The notes under the pieces were generated by a model, which was given only the letters and a program-made list of their open reading frames with translations, did not search any database and was not told the DNA's origin. A stretch of 64,000 nt of DNA from Corynebacterium wankanglinii (GTDB taxonomy: Bacteria; Actinomycetota; Actinomycetes; Mycobacteriales; Mycobacteriaceae): the NCBI GenBank assembly GCA_014490595.1, contig CP061031.1:1364001-1428000 (forward strand), read 5' to 3'. The position numbers were made by a program, and so were the translations under genes. Shown piece by piece: positions 20,043 to 33,808 of the stretch (the first letter of the stretch is position 1; each line of letters begins with the position of its first letter).

Positions 20043-21256
20043 ATGCCCGCTGCGGCCTTCAGGTCGTCGACCTTATCCGTGCGCTCCCACGGCACGTCGA
20101 TGTCGGTGCGGCCGAAGTGGCCGTAGGCGGCAGTCTGCGCGTAGATCGGACGCTTGAGGTCCAGCTCGCGGATGATGGCCTCCGGGCGCAAGTCGAAGAC
20201 CTTTTCGACGGCCTGCTGGATGCTCTCATCCGTTTGCCCCTGCCTAGCGGTGCCGAAGGTTTCCACGTACAGACCCACCGGGTTGGCGCGGCCGATCGCG
20301 TAGGCCACCTGCACCTCGACTCGCTCCGCCAGGCCCGCGGCAACGATATTCTTGGCCACCCAGCGCATGGCGTACGCGCCCGAGCGGTCCACCTTTGACG
20401 GGTCCTTGCCGGAAAACGCGCCGCCACCGTGGCGGGCCATGCCGCCGTAGGTATCGACGATGATCTTCCGGCCGGTCAAACCCGCGTCGCTCATCGGGCC
20501 GCCCTGGATGAACGACCCAGACGGGTTGATCAGAACCTTGGTGTCTTCGCGGTAGTAGCGCTTCAGGTCCGCATCTTCGAGCACCCAGTCGATCACGTGC
20601 TCGCGCAGTGCCTGCTCAAGTGCCTCACCCGTGAAATCTGGGTCGTGCTGCGTCGAAATGACGATCGTGTCGATGAACGCCGGAGTTTTTCCGTCGTAGG
20701 CGTATGTCACCTGAGTCTTGCCGTCGGGGCGCAGCCCCTCCACAACCCCCTCGTGGCGGACCTGGGACAAGCGGCGGGCCAGTCGGTGCGCCGTGGAGAT
20801 CGGCAGCGGCATGAACTCAGACGTTTCGTTCGTGGCGTAGCCGAACATGAGGCCCTGGTCGCCCGCCCCCGTTTGATCTTCCTCGCCAGTGGAGGTGTTC
20901 TCGCGGACCTCCTGAGACGTCACCACCGAATCGTGGATCTCCGCTGACTGGTCCCCAATCGCGATGTTGACGCCGCAACTGCGGCCGTCAAAGCCCACTT
21001 CGGAAGAATCAAACCCGATCTCAACCAGTTTCTCGCGAACGATCTTGGCGATGTTGGAGTACGCCGTAGTGCGTACCTCGCCTGCGACGTGGACCTGGCC
21101 GGTCGTAGCCAGCGTTTCCACCGCGACCTTGGACTCGGGGTCCTGCGCGAGCATGTCGTCGAGAATCGAATCTGAGATGGCATCGCAGATCTTGTCAGGG
21201 TGGCCCTCTGTGACCGATTCGCTTGTGAACAAGCGGAAATACGTATCAGTGGACAA
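20039..21256 (-). CDS. metK: S-adenosylmethionine synthetase
   Basis: Makes S-adenosylmethionine from methionine and ATP. The protein is 405 residues from a TTG at 21256, chosen because AAAGGAAAG lies just upstream and it yields the family start before [18 protein letters not shown]. Other motifs are [12 protein letters not shown] and the glycine loop [16 protein letters not shown]. The promoter carries a perfect McbR-type operator, so repression by a McbR homologue of the methionine regulon is likely. Converges with the LP-repeat gene through a shared CTAG. Confidence 0.96.
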   Translation of the reverse strand: MSTDTYFRLFTSESVTEGHPDKICDAISDSILDDMLAQDPESKVAVETLATTGQVHVAGEVRTTAYSNIAKIVREKLVEIGFDSSEVGFDGRSCGVNIAIGDQSAEIHDSVVTSQEVRENTSTGEEDQTGAGDQGLMFGYATNETSEFMPLPISTAHRLARRLSQVRHEGVVEGLRPDGKTQVTYAYDGKTPAFIDTIVISTQHDPDFTGEALEQALREHVIDWVLEDADLKRYYREDTKVLINPSGSFIQGGPMSDAGLTGRKIIVDTYGGMARHGGGAFSGKDPSKVDRSGAYAMRWVAKNIVAAGLAERVEVQVAYAIGRANPVGLYVETFGTARQGQTDESIQQAVEKVFDLRPEAIIRELDLKRPIYAQTAAYGHFGRTDIDVPWERTDKVDDLKAAAGI

Positions 21257-21366
21257 AGCAGTCTTTCCTTTGCGTCTGAGCGGACGAATGGTGTTTCGGC
21301 GCGACACCCGGGCTGAACAGTCTGAGACAGGCTGAAACGGAACCGGCACGTCGTAAAGTGATGCCC

Positions 21367-21395
21367 ACGATAGACCAAGCTGTCTAAATGTGCAA
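21367..21395 (-). promoter_or_regulatory. metK promoter
   Basis: On the minus strand -35 TTGCAC (21390-21395) and -10 TATCGT (21367-21372) are separated by exactly 17 bases. It begins three bases before the coaBC stop codon region and about 110 bases ahead of the metK start. The operator described at 21371-21386 occupies the spacer and part of the -10. Confidence 0.65.
21371..21386. promoter_or_regulatory. McbR-type operator (TAGAC-N6-GTCTA)
   Basis: TAGAC-CAAGCT-GTCTA is a perfect inverted repeat with a six-base spacer, the published consensus for McbR, the TetR-type repressor of methionine and sulfur genes in Corynebacterium glutamicum, where metK is a target. Here it covers the spacer and part of the -10 of the metK promoter, a position that would block RNA polymerase. 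Confidence 0.8.
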
Positions 21396-21397
21396 TG

Positions 21398-22633
21398 TCA
21401 CTTCAAAAGGCGTTCGACGGCGTCCCAGATACGCACGGCCACTTCGTGCTTCGTGCCGTCTGGGATCTCTTCTACCCCACCGTCCGCACTGAGCAACCAA
21501 CCGCGGTTGCGTGCTTGTCCGAAAACGCCTCCGCCGGCCACCGAATTAAGCATCAGCATGTCGGCGCCCTTCCGCGCCAACTTGGCGCGGCCGTTTTCCA
21601 GCTCGTGGTCGGTCTCCGCCGCGAATCCGATGATGACCGCCCGTGACGCCCCGTCTTCGCGCATCTCGACCAAGCTTTTGAGAATGTCAGGGTTCTCCGT
21701 CAATCTGAGTGTGGCGAGTGCGTCGTCGGACTTCCCCTTCTTCAGCTTGGTGTCCGATTCAGCGGCCGGGCGGAAGTCGGCCACCGCCGCAGCCATAACC
21801 ACCACGTCCGCCTCCGGCGCCCGTTCCATCATCTCCCTTTGCATGTCCCGGGTCGTGCGCACCCGGACAATCTCCGCACCAGAGGGAGCCTCCAGTTCGT
21901 CCGTCGCCCCCGCGACGATTGTGACCGACGCGCCACGCTGCGCCGCCACGTCGCCCAGTGCGAATCCCTGCTTACCAGACGAGTGGTTGCCAATGAAGCG
22001 CACTGGGTCGATGCTCTCTCGTGTTCCACCTGCGCTAATTACCACGCGGGTACCGGCGAGAGTGGGCAAAAACGCCCCGGTGCGGAGCACGGTCCGGGCA
22101 AGCTCCGCGATAACCTGCGGCTCGGGCAGGCGCCCGGGGCCGGTGTCCTTGCCTGTCAGCCTGCCGTGAGCGGGTTCGAGCACCGTAATGCCGCGTTTGC
22201 GCAGCGTAGCCACGTTGGCCTGCGTGGCCGGGTTGCGCCACATTTCGGTATGCATTGCCGGGGCCAAGACAACTGGGCAGGTAGCCACCAGGATCGTCGA
22301 AGTAAGCAGGTCGTCGGCACGGCCCGCCGCCACTCGCGCGAGAAAATCGGCGGTCGCCGGCGCGACGACCACGAGGTCCGCCTCTTGCCCGAGGCGGACG
22401 TGCTGCACCTCGTCGACCCGGCTAAACACACCGGTATCAACCGGGTTGCCGCTGAGCGCCTCAAAGGTTGCGGCACCCACGAAGTTCAGCGCGTTCTCGG
22501 TGGGGATGACACGGACGTCGTCCCCCCGCTCCTTGAATTCCCGCACGAGATGGCAGGCTTTGTACGCGGCAATGCCGCCGGAGACACCGACGACCACGCG
22601 CAGCGGCTGGGACGAATTCGAGGCTTCGCTCAT
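21398..22633 (-). CDS. coaBC: Bifunctional phosphopantothenoylcysteine decarboxylase / synthase
   Basis: Two steps of coenzyme A synthesis: CoaB joins cysteine to phosphopantothenate and CoaC decarboxylates the product. The protein is 411 residues from the ATG at 22633. The CoaC half has the flavin motif GVSGGIAAYKA, the VVVAPATADF strand and PAMHTEMW; the CoaB half has SAGGTRESIDPVRFIGNHSSG and KKGKSDDALAT. It follows rpoZ after a strong terminator and precedes metK, as in related genomes. Confidence 0.96.
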   Translation of the reverse strand: MSEASNSSQPLRVVVGVSGGIAAYKACHLVREFKERGDDVRVIPTENALNFVGAATFEALSGNPVDTGVFSRVDEVQHVRLGQEADLVVVAPATADFLARVAAGRADDLLTSTILVATCPVVLAPAMHTEMWRNPATQANVATLRKRGITVLEPAHGRLTGKDTGPGRLPEPQVIAELARTVLRTGAFLPTLAGTRVVISAGGTRESIDPVRFIGNHSSGKQGFALGDVAAQRGASVTIVAGATDELEAPSGAEIVRVRTTRDMQREMMERAPEADVVVMAAAVADFRPAAESDTKLKKGKSDDALATLRLTENPDILKSLVEMREDGASRAVIIGFAAETDHELENGRAKLARKGADMLMLNSVAGGGVFGQARNRGWLLSADGGVEEIPDGTKHEVAVRIWDAVERLLK

Positions 22634-22647
22634 GGAGACCAAGCATA

Positions 22648-22682
22648 CAAAACCGCTGCCCAGCTAGATCGCTGGGCAGCGG
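22648..22682 (-). terminator. Strong intrinsic terminator after rpoZ
   Basis: A perfect 12-bp stem CCGCTGCCCAGC / GCTGGGCAGCGG with a six-base loop, followed on the minus strand by TTTTG. It lies between rpoZ and coaBC, so the mihF-gmk-rpoZ transcript should end here. Confidence 0.9.
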
Positions 22683-22731
22683 TGGTATTAAGGCGTGAGA
22701 CGGACAGCTCACACCGCGTTATCGAAGACGC

Positions 22732-23046
22732 TTACTGGCCTTCCTCATGCTCGAGCAGACCCGCCTCGATCTCGCGCAGCGCGATCGACAGCGGCTTCTC
22801 CCCCGGCTCAGGGGAAACCAGCGGGCCGATGAACTCGAAAACGCCGTCCTCAGAATTCTGATAGAAACTGTTGATCTGGCGGGCACGCTTCGCGGCGAAG
22901 ATGACGAGCGCGTACTTCGAAGAAACCTTCGTCAAGAGTTCATCAATGGGGGGCGCCGTAATACCCTCCGGAGTGTCGTAGACATTTTCCTGCAGCGTTT
23001 CCTCTGCAGCGGAGGCCTCTGACAGGTCCTTGGTTGTGTTGCTCAC
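22732..23046 (-). CDS. rpoZ: RNA polymerase omega subunit
   Basis: Small subunit that helps assemble and stabilise RNA polymerase. About 104 residues. The family core is present: [20 protein letters not shown], the AAKRARQIN motif and the acidic C-terminus. A GTG start at 23046 gives MSNTTKDLS; another GTG at 23058 is possible and neither has a clear ribosome site. It follows gmk closely and is followed by a strong terminator. Confidence 0.92.
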   Translation of the reverse strand: MSNTTKDLSEASAAEETLQENVYDTPEGITAPPIDELLTKVSSKYALVIFAAKRARQINSFYQNSEDGVFEFIGPLVSPEPGEKPLSIALREIEAGLLEHEEGQ

Positions 23047-23061
23047 GTGTAAACCCACTCG

Positions 23062-23649
23062 CTATCTGTTGTTGGAAGATGTGCCTTGAAGTATCTCGGC
23101 GATGGATGCCACCGCTGTGTCCACATCGTCGTTGACCACTACAACGTCGAACTCACCCTGCGCGTCTAGCTCCTCACGGGCGGTGGTGAGCCGGCGTTCG
23201 ATTACCTCGGGAGTCTCCGTGCCTCGCCCAGTGAGACGCTGCACCAAGATGTCCCATGACGGCGGAGCCAAGAACACAGTGTTCGCTTCGGGGAGCAGGC
23301 GCTTGATGTTCCGAGCGCCGGCGAGATCGACCTCCACCAGCACCGGACGACCAGCTTCGATGGCCTCCTGCACCGGCCCAGCGGGGGTGCCGGAGCGCTG
23401 CAGACCGCCGTGGATATCGGCCCACTCCAGCATCTCGCCGCGGTCGATCCGGCCCTGAAAATGTTCCGGGGTGACGAAGAAGTAGTCCTGCCCGTCAACC
23501 TCACCTGGGCGTGGTGCCCGGGTGGTCATGGAAACCGAGAAGTACAGGTCCGGCACTGCGCCGCGAAGGCGACTCACCACCGTCGATTTACCCACCGCAG
23601 ACGGGCCAGCCAGCACGACCAGCCGACCGCGGGGAGCCACCTCGGACAC
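23062..23649 (-). CDS. gmk: Guanylate kinase
   Basis: Phosphorylates GMP to GDP. The protein is 195 residues. It has the P-loop GPSAVGKST at residues 15-23, [16 protein letters not shown] for GMP binding, [14 protein letters not shown] in the lid region and VVVNDDV near the end. GTG start. It is adjacent to mihF (two bases apart) and rpoZ, the usual actinobacterial order. Confidence 0.96.
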   Translation of the reverse strand: MSEVAPRGRLVVLAGPSAVGKSTVVSRLRGAVPDLYFSVSMTTRAPRPGEVDGQDYFFVTPEHFQGRIDRGEMLEWADIHGGLQRSGTPAGPVQEAIEAGRPVLVEVDLAGARNIKRLLPEANTVFLAPPSWDILVQRLTGRGTETPEVIERRLTTAREELDAQGEFDVVVVNDDVDTAVASIAEILQGTSSNNR

Positions 23650-23651
23650 GT

Positions 23652-23975
23652 TTAGTTCTCTTCGAAGCCGAAGCGCTCGAGCAGCGCGCGACGCTGGCGG
23701 TCACCGAGGCCGCGCAGACGACGAGTCTGGGCGATCTCCAGCTCCTCCATAATCTCGCGAGCCTTGACCTTGCCCACCTTCGGCATCGCCTCGAGGAGCG
23801 CGGAGACCTTGGTCTTACCGATGATCTCGTCGGTGTCAGCCTTGTCCAGAACATCCTGCAGCGTGGTCTCGCCGCGCTTCAGGGAAGCCTTCAGCTCAGC
23901 GCGCGCCTTGCGTGCCTCTGCCGCCTTCTCCAGGGCTGCCTTGCGCTGCTCATCTGTCAACTGTGGAAGTGCCAC
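23652..23975 (-). CDS. mihF: Actinobacterial integration host factor MihF
   Basis: Small nucleoid protein that binds and bends DNA; essential in mycobacteria. The protein is 107 residues from a GTG preceded by GGAGG at a good distance, giving the family start [11 protein letters not shown]. The C-terminal helix-two-turn-helix region is clear: [17 protein letters not shown] and [18 protein letters not shown]. Upstream in-frame codons are not supported. It heads the mihF-gmk-rpoZ unit. Confidence 0.95.
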   Translation of the reverse strand: MALPQLTDEQRKAALEKAAEARKARAELKASLKRGETTLQDVLDKADTDEIIGKTKVSALLEAMPKVGKVKAREIMEELEIAQTRRLRGLGDRQRRALLERFGFEEN

Positions 23976-24080
23976 GGGTTCCTCCATGTCATAGTTACGA
24001 ACATTGATCCAGTCCGACGTGTGCCGGATCCGGGGCTCACGCCACCGAATGTCATCGGTGCAATTCGCCACGTCCGGCAC

Positions 24081-24086
24081 AGTCTA
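24081..24086 (-). promoter_or_regulatory. Candidate -10 box of the mihF promoter
   Basis: TAGACT on the minus strand, in the 223-base gap between pyrF and mihF, about 105 bases before the mihF start. It fits TANNNT; no clear -35 at 16-18 bases. The rest of the gap (23976-24198) shows no gene or clear terminator. Confidence 0.35.
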
Positions 24087-24198
24087 ACACTGCGTTTTTC
24101 TGCAACGGCGGCGCAGAGCGCGCACCAAGGCGCATTTCTCCACGTCACCGTGCGACGGAATTAAACTACCAGGGTTTTTGCCCGGCGGTAAATGCACC

Positions 24199-25016
24199 CT
24201 ACCCAACCACCTGTTTTCCCAGCTCAACAACCCGTTTCCGCAGCTCAGCTACGTCTGGACCGGCTGAGAGGACGGAGCGGGAAACGCTCGGGAAAACCAG
24301 GTGGCCAACGTCGCCGGCGATAGCGGCGGCATCAGACATGGTTGCCCCTTGCGCCCCCACACCCGGCATGAGCACTGGGGCGTTCAAGTCGTTGAGAGCC
24401 GGAGGTTTGGCTACGGTCGCGCCGACGACCACACCGACGTGTCCGACGCCCTCATCCCGGTTGTACGCCGCACATTCGTCCACAATTCGCTGCGAGAGCA
24501 TCCGACCCTCGATTTCACCGGTCTGCAACGCCACCGCCTCAGGGTTCGAGTTCGCTGCCATCACGAACACGCCCTTGCCATGCGTCTTGGCCGCCTCGAT
24601 GGCAGGGGCAAGAGATCCCACTCCTAAGTAAGGCGTGAGCGTGAGCGCGTCCGCCTCCAAAGGCGATCCCGGCTCGAGCCAAGCGGCGGCATAACCGGCC
24701 ATCGTGGATCCGATGTCGCCGCGCTTTGCGTCCGCGATGACCAAGGTGCCGCTCTCGCGTAGCGACGCCAAGGTCGATTCGAGCACCGCGAACCCCGCCG
24801 AGCCGAAGCGCTCGTAGAACGCCACCTGCGGCTTCACCACGGCAACGCGGCCTGCGAACGCATCCACGCAGATATCACTGAAGGACCGAAGGCCGTCGAC
24901 AGTGTCGGCAAGCCCCCACTGCCCAAGGAGCGTGGCGTGAGGGTCGATGCCCACGCAGACCCGGCCGTATTTCTGACCTGCCTCGACGAGGCGCTCGCCG
25001 AACGTCCGTGCCGCCA

Positions 25017-25017
<1 letters not shown>
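24199..25017 (-). CDS. pyrF: Orotidine 5'-phosphate decarboxylase, type 2
   Basis: Last step of UMP synthesis. The protein is 272 residues from the ATG at 25017, whose A is shared with the carB stop (TAATG), a sign of coupled translation. The active-site motif DAKRGDIGSTM near residue 95 and the phosphate motif VMPGVGAQGATMSD mark the actinobacterial type 2 enzyme. The longer upstream frame is inside carB and is discarded. It closes the pyr operon. Confidence 0.95.
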
Positions 25018-28382
<3,365 letters not shown>

Positions 28383-28401
28383 ATCTTGCCTTCCTGGTTG
28401 C

Positions 28402-29553
28402 TTACTGTGCCCGGTACTGCTGCATGATGTCGGTGAACTGGTCGAACAGGGGGTTAGCGTCGTGCGGACCCGCTGCCGACTCCGGGTGGTACTGCACGGA
28501 GTAGGCCATCCCGCTCTCCAACGCCACGCCCTCGACAACGCCGTCGTTGAGGCAGGTGTGGGTGAGCACTGCGGGGCCAAACTCCGTGTCGAACGTCCCA
28601 CCGGGGCCGACGCCCTCGGGCGCCTGGAGGGCGAAACCGTGGTTTTGGCTGGTGATATCGATCCTGCCGGTCACGTGATTTTTCACCGGCACGTTCACGC
28701 CGCGGTGGCCAAACTTCATCTTGTAGGTCTCTAGCCCCAGCGCGCGGCCGAGGATCTGATTGCCGAAGCAGATGCCGAACAGCGGCACGCCCGCTTCGAT
28801 CACTTGGCGGGTGATGTGCACCATCTCGTCGGCGGTAGCGGGATCGCCGGGGCCGTTGGAGATGAAGATGCCGTCGGGGTTGTACTGCGAAAGCTTCTCG
28901 TATGGGGTGTTGGCGGGCACCACGATGGTCTCAATTCCGCGTGAGGCAAACTGCTCTGGCGTAGCCATCTTGATGCCCATGTCGTAGGCCACCACGGTGA
29001 AGCGCTTCTCTCCGCGCGCGGCGATGGTGTAGGGCTCGCCGGTCGTGACCTCGCCCGAGAGGTCAGCGCCCGCCATCGAGTTCGGCTCGTGGAGCTGGGC
29101 ACGCAGCGTATTGACGTCTTCCAGGGCCTCCTCACCTGTGAAGATACCGGCCGCGATCGAGCCGTTGTTACGAAGATGGCGGACGAGACTACGGGTGTCT
29201 ACTCCGTAGATGCCGACGATGCCCTGGGCTCTCATCTCGTCGTCGAGGCTGCGCTCCGCCCGCCAGCTTGACACGCGGCGGGACAGGTCGCGGATGACAT
29301 AGCCTGCGGCCCAGATCCTGTTGTCGTGGCTTTCACTGTCATCGTCGTTCCAGCCGGTGTTGCCAATGTGCGGGGCGGTGGCCACCACGATCTGGCGGTT
29401 GTAGGACGGGTCTGTCAGCGTTTCCTGGTATCCCGTCATGGCAGTGGTGAACACGGCCTCGCCGAGCGTGCGCCCGGGCGCACCAAAGGCGAACCCGGGG
29501 TATGACGTGCCGTCCGCCAAGACCAGAACTGCTGGAATTCGGTTGTTGCTCAT
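28402..29553 (-). CDS. carA: Carbamoyl-phosphate synthase small subunit
   Basis: Glutaminase subunit that feeds ammonia to CarB. The protein is 383 residues. The N-terminal domain has [17 protein letters not shown]; the C-terminal class I amidotransferase domain has the nucleophile in [10 protein letters not shown], and HPE in [12 protein letters not shown]. The ATG overlaps the pyrC stop codon (ATGA). It is 19 bases upstream of carB. Confidence 0.97.
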   Translation of the reverse strand: MSNNRIPAVLVLADGTSYPGFAFGAPGRTLGEAVFTTAMTGYQETLTDPSYNRQIVVATAPHIGNTGWNDDDSESHDNRIWAAGYVIRDLSRRVSSWRAERSLDDEMRAQGIVGIYGVDTRSLVRHLRNNGSIAAGIFTGEEALEDVNTLRAQLHEPNSMAGADLSGEVTTGEPYTIAARGEKRFTVVAYDMGIKMATPEQFASRGIETIVVPANTPYEKLSQYNPDGIFISNGPGDPATADEMVHITRQVIEAGVPLFGICFGNQILGRALGLETYKMKFGHRGVNVPVKNHVTGRIDITSQNHGFALQAPEGVGPGGTFDTEFGPAVLTHTCLNDGVVEGVALESGMAYSVQYHPESAAGPHDANPLFDQFTDIMQQYRAQ

Positions 29554-30834
29554 TGGGAATCCTTCTCCGTGTAAGTGGTCTTGCCGCGTAGCCAGGTGCC
29601 AACCACGCGGGCAGTGAATTCGATGCCTTCGTATGGGGTGTTGGACGCCTTCGACGCCATTTCCTCACCGCGTGCGGTCCAGGACGAATCCGGATCCACA
29701 AGGACCAGGTTGGCCGGCTCCCCTGCTGCGATCGGTCGGCCCTGGTCCTCGAGGCGCAGGATCTCGGCCGGGCGCTCACTCATGACCTTGGCCACGAATC
29801 GCCAGTCGGCGAGACCGGTTTCCACGAAGATGCGGTGCACAACCGCCAGCGACGTTTCCAGGCCGAGCATGCCCGGCTTGGCGTGTTCGAACTCCACGCA
29901 CTTGTCTTCAGAGCCGTGCGGGGCGTGGTCGGTGGCGACCACGTCGACCGTGCCGTCAAGAAGCGCCTGCTTGAGGGCTTCAGCGTCACGCGCCTCCCGC
30001 AACGGCGGATTGACGCGGAACAGCCCGTCGTAGGTAGCGAGCTTGTCGTCCGTAAGCATGAGGTGGTGCGGGGTGACCTCTGCGGTGACCTCGATACCCT
30101 GCGACTTCGCAAAGCGCAGCAGTTCCACGGTGCCCTCAGTGGAAGCGTGGCACAGGTGGTAACGCCCGCCGTAGTCGCGGGTCATGATGGCGTCGCGCGC
30201 GACGATCGATTCCTCAGCCACGCGCGGCCAGCCCCGCAGACCCAGACGCGCGGCCTGCTCGCCCTCGTGAGCCGAGGCGCTGCCCGTGAGCCGGTGGTCC
30301 TCAGCGTGTTGGGCCAGCACAACGTCGTGCGCCTTCGCGTATTCGATGGCGCGTCGCATCAACTGCGGGTCGTTGACGCACTTGCCGTCATCGGAGAACA
30401 TCCGCACGCCGCTGCGGGCCATCAACCCAATCTCGGTGAGCTGCGCGCCTTCTAACCCCTGGGTGATGGAGCCGACCGGGTACACGTCGCATTTGCCGTA
30501 CTCCTGGCCCTTCGACCACACTGCCTCGGCGAGAAACGGCTGGTCGATTACAGGGTTGGTGTTCGCCATCGTGAACACCGCGGTGAACCCGCCCTTCGCC
30601 GCGGCGTCGGAGCCGGTGGATGGTCTCGGTGTCTTCGCGACCCGGCTCGCGCAAGTGAACGTGCATGTCCACGAGCCCGGGGAGCAAGACGTTACCCTCG
30701 CCGTCGATCACTTCATCAGCGTCCGTGAAGGGGGTGTCACTGACCTCGGCGATGGTGCCGGAGGTGACGTCGATAAGAAGGTTCAGCACGTCCTCGCCAT
30801 ATGGGCGGACGTTGTTGAGTGCGAGCGTGGTCAC
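29550..30834 (-). pseudogene. pyrC: Dihydroorotase, broken by a frameshift
   Basis: Closes carbamoyl aspartate to dihydroorotate. The first part (GTG start at 30834, overlapping the pyrB stop as GTGA) runs through the zinc motif [10 protein letters not shown] and GREDTETI, then leaves frame at about 30614-30622. The rest resumes with [17 protein letters not shown] and keeps VATDHAPH near the end. Removing one base or adding two restores a full protein of about 428 residues. Both halves are well conserved, and all neighbours in the operon are intact. Confidence 0.9.
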
Positions 30835-31781
30835 TTGGTGGCTCCTTCCTCGGCGCCTGTGCGCTCGCCGGAACCGGCGAGCAGGGTAAACAGCACGGCC
30901 ATGCGGGTGTACACGCCGTTGGATACCTGGCCCAGCACCACGGCGTTGTCGCGGTCGGCCACATCGAAATTGATCTCCATGCCACGCAGCATGGGGCCCG
31001 GGTGCATGATCAAAGAGGTATCTTTCATCCGGTTCGCGCGATCTTTGCTCAAGCCGTACAAGGTGGCGTACTCGCGGTGCGACGGGAAGAACCCTCCCTG
31101 CATGCGCTCGGCCTGTACCCGCAGCATCATGCAGACATCGGCATGCTCGACCTCCGCGTCAAAGTCGTAGGACACGCGTGCCGGCCAGTGCTCCACCCCG
31201 GTAGGCAGCAGCGTCGGCGGGGCCACCAGCACGACGTCGGCGCCGAGCGTGTGTAGCAGGTCGACGTTGGAGCGGGCCACCCGCGAGTGCAGGATGTCGC
31301 CGACGATGAGCACGGTCTTGCCTGCGACGTCACCGACGTGCTGGCGCATCGTCACCGCGTCCAGGAGAGCCTGAGTGGGGTGCTGATGCTGCCCGTCACC
31401 GGCGTTGATGATGCTGGTGCCCGGCAACCACTTCGTCAGCAGCTGCGAAGCACCCGAAGCCGGGTGCCGCATGATGATCGCGTCCGCGCCGATGGACGCC
31501 AAGGTAGAGGCCGTGTCCCTTAACGATTCACCCTTCTTCACTGACGAGCTCGAGGCGGAAATGTTGATCACGTCAGCGCTCATCCACTTCCCCGCCGTCT
31601 CGAACGACGAGCGGGTGCGGGTGGAGTTCTCGTAGAACAGCGTCATTACCGTGCGCCCGCGCAAGGTGGGCAGCTTCTTAATCTCCCGACCGTCGAGCGC
31701 CTCGCGGAACCGGTCCGCCTCGTCCATCAAACCGATGATCTCCTCGCGGGATAGATCCGCGATGTCAATGAGGTGTTTCAC
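30831..31781 (-). CDS. pyrB: Aspartate carbamoyltransferase catalytic subunit
   Basis: Joins carbamoyl phosphate and aspartate, the committed step of pyrimidine synthesis. The protein is 316 residues with the carbamoyl-phosphate motif [11 protein letters not shown] near residue 52, [13 protein letters not shown], and MHPGPMLRG near residue 255. The GTG start follows the pyrR stop codon directly and the stop overlaps the pyrC start, so the operon is tightly packed. No regulatory subunit gene is nearby. Confidence 0.97.
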   Translation of the reverse strand: MKHLIDIADLSREEIIGLMDEADRFREALDGREIKKLPTLRGRTVMTLFYENSTRTRSSFETAGKWMSADVINISASSSSVKKGESLRDTASTLASIGADAIIMRHPASGASQLLTKWLPGTSIINAGDGQHQHPTQALLDAVTMRQHVGDVAGKTVLIVGDILHSRVARSNVDLLHTLGADVVLVAPPTLLPTGVEHWPARVSYDFDAEVEHADVCMMLRVQAERMQGGFFPSHREYATLYGLSKDRANRMKDTSLIMHPGPMLRGMEINFDVADRDNAVVLGQVSNGVYTRMAVLFTLLAGSGERTGAEEGATK

Positions 31782-32342
31782 TTACGCCTCTCTTTCCAGC
31801 ACCACTCGGTCTTCGGCGTCAAGCGGCGTCAGCCAGACGGTGACGTCTTCGTCCTTCGACGTCGGGATGTTTTTGCCCACGTAGTCTGCACGGATTGGCA
31901 GCTCGCGGTGGCCGCGGTCCACCAGCACGGCGAGCTGAATCACGCTGGGGCGCCCAATGTCGCGCAGCGAATCTAACGCCGCGCGAATGGTGCGGCCGGA
32001 ATACAGCACGTCATCGACGAGGATGACCACTGCTCCATCAATGTCCCCCGGAATATTCGTGGGGCGCAGTGCTCGGTGCGGCCGGTTACGAAGGTCGTCG
32101 CGATACAGGGTGACGTCGAGGCTGCCAACGGGGATGGCCACCCCGGAAAACTCCTCCACCGCCGCAGCGATACGTTGCGCCAGCGGTACTCCCCCCGACG
32201 GGATGCCCAGCAGCATCACACGCGGCCCGGCGGCATCATCCAGCGCCGTCTTCTCAATGATCTGGTGCGCGATGCGTGCAACAGTTCGGCCGACGTCTTG
32301 AGCGTTCAACAACTCAACGGCCGACCGTTCATTTCCACTCAT
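31782..32342 (-). CDS. pyrR: Pyrimidine operon regulator PyrR
   Basis: Bifunctional protein: weak uracil phosphoribosyltransferase and UMP-sensing RNA-binding regulator of pyr mRNA. The protein is 186 residues with the PRPP loop [17 protein letters not shown] near residue 100. The ATG follows a strong AAGGAGG site. It is the first gene of the pyr operon, which fits feedback control of its own transcript; actinobacterial PyrR is thought to act on translation. I see no clear terminator-antiterminator in the leader. Confidence 0.95.
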   Translation of the reverse strand: MSGNERSAVELLNAQDVGRTVARIAHQIIEKTALDDAAGPRVMLLGIPSGGVPLAQRIAAAVEEFSGVAIPVGSLDVTLYRDDLRNRPHRALRPTNIPGDIDGAVVILVDDVLYSGRTIRAALDSLRDIGRPSVIQLAVLVDRGHRELPIRADYVGKNIPTSKDEDVTVWLTPLDAEDRVVLEREA

Positions 32343-32412
32343 CGAACCTCCTTCCCCGCCTCGCAGTGCGGAATTTAAAGGATGTCGAGCACGGTTCCAG
32401 TTGCGGGAGCCG

Positions 32413-32440
32413 TGTGTAGTCTTATGACCGCAAGTGACAA
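32413..32440 (-). promoter_or_regulatory. Candidate pyr operon promoter
   Basis: On the minus strand TTGTCA (32435-32440) and TACACA (32413-32418) are 16 bases apart, in the 135-base divergent gap between pyrR and the epimerase gene. This leaves a leader of about 65 bases before pyrR. Confidence 0.4.
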
Positions 32441-32477
32441 TAGCACCTGCGCACCAGAACCGTGAAGGATTTCACCG

Positions 32478-33808
32478 ATGGGCATTCACGCCGCGTACAC
32501 CCTCCCCTTCCCACGCGAAGACGTGTGGCGCTGGCACACGCGCCCGGGCGCAGTAACCCGGCTGACACCCGGCTTCCTGCCAATGCGGGTTGAGCGCGAA
32601 GCGGCGTCCATACGCAACGGCACTACCGTGTTCAGCCTCCCCGCCGGACAGAGATGGGTAGCGAAGCACTTGGACGACGGCTACGTCGCGGGACACAGAT
32701 TCACCGACGTGGCAGCGAACCAGCCGCTGCGTGCGGCGACACAGTGGCGGCACGAGCACCGATTCGAGGACGCAGGTGAGACCACACTGCTTATCGACGA
32801 CGTTTCCGCCACCATCCCCGAAGCCATCCTCCAACCGGCGTGGGCATACCGGCAGCGCCAGCTGCTCGAGGACCTGAGCTTCATCTCCTCCCTGCCCGCG
32901 GTCGAACCGAAAACCGTAGCAATGACCGGTTCGAGCGGGCTGGTGGGCACCCACCTGCGCGCCCAACTCACCACGGCGGGACACACCGTCGTCCCCTCGT
33001 GCGTGGTGAAGCCGGCCCCGGTGAGCGCCACTGGGACATGGACGATCCTGCCCCGGATCTACTCAACGGCGTGGACGGGGTCATTCACCTCGCAGGTGAA
33101 AGCATCATGGGGCGCTTCACCGAGGAAAAGAAACGAAAGATCCGCGATTCCCGTGTGGAACCCACCAGGAAGCTCGCCCGTCTTGCTGCGGAGTCCGGGG
33201 TTGAGGTCTTCGTCGGCGCATCCGCAGTCGGGTACTACGGCACCAATGCGGGCAGCTTCCCGCACACTGAGGATGACCGCCCCGGTGAAGGTTTTCTTGC
33301 GGAAGTCTGCGACGCCTGGGAGGACGCAGCGAACGCGCAGGGCATCCGCACCGTAAACATCCGCACGGGCCTTGCCCTCTCCGGGGCCGGCGGACTGTTG
33401 CCCGTGCTCAAAGCCAGCGTGAATGCGGGGCTCACGGCGCAGTTCGGCTCCGGCGAGTTCTGGATGAGCTGGGTTGCGCTCGACGACCTGACCGATCTGT
33501 ACACCCGGGCGCTACTGGACGAGACAGTTTCCGGGCCGGTGAACGCCACCGCGCCGGAACCCGTCACCAACGCCGAGATGTCGGCCGCACTCGCCGAACT
33601 GTTGCACCGCCCCAATGTGCTGGCGATTCCCACGTTCGGACCGAAGCTTCTCCTTGGCAGCGAAGGGGCGCACGAGTTGGCACTGGCGGATCAGCGGGCT
33701 GTACCCGCCGCGGCGGCGGCACGTGGCTGGGCATTCCGCTACCCCACAGTCGACGCGGCGCTGCGCCACGAGCTGGGCAAGGAGCAGCTGCTAGTCTCGC
33801 AGGCGTGA
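32478..33808 (+). pseudogene. SRPBCC / TIGR01777-type epimerase fusion, frameshifted
   Basis: Unknown substrate. The N-terminal 145 residues look like an SRPBCC ligand-binding domain (VWRWHTRPGAVTRLTPGF, YRQRQLLEDL); then a Rossmann start VAMTGSSGLVGTHLRAQL. The frame breaks in the four-C run at 32993-32996; one more C gives PLVRGEAGPGERHWD and continues to 33808 through GASAVGYYG and the C-terminal QFGSGEFWMSWV. Repaired length about 443 residues, normal for actinobacterial fused members. It starts a plus-strand unit with two YbjN genes. Confidence 0.85.

Noticed and set aside
32343..32477. PyrR-dependent attenuator in the pyr leader
   Set aside because: No terminator/antiterminator pair and no clear PyrR loop sequence in the short leader; only a candidate promoter is supported.
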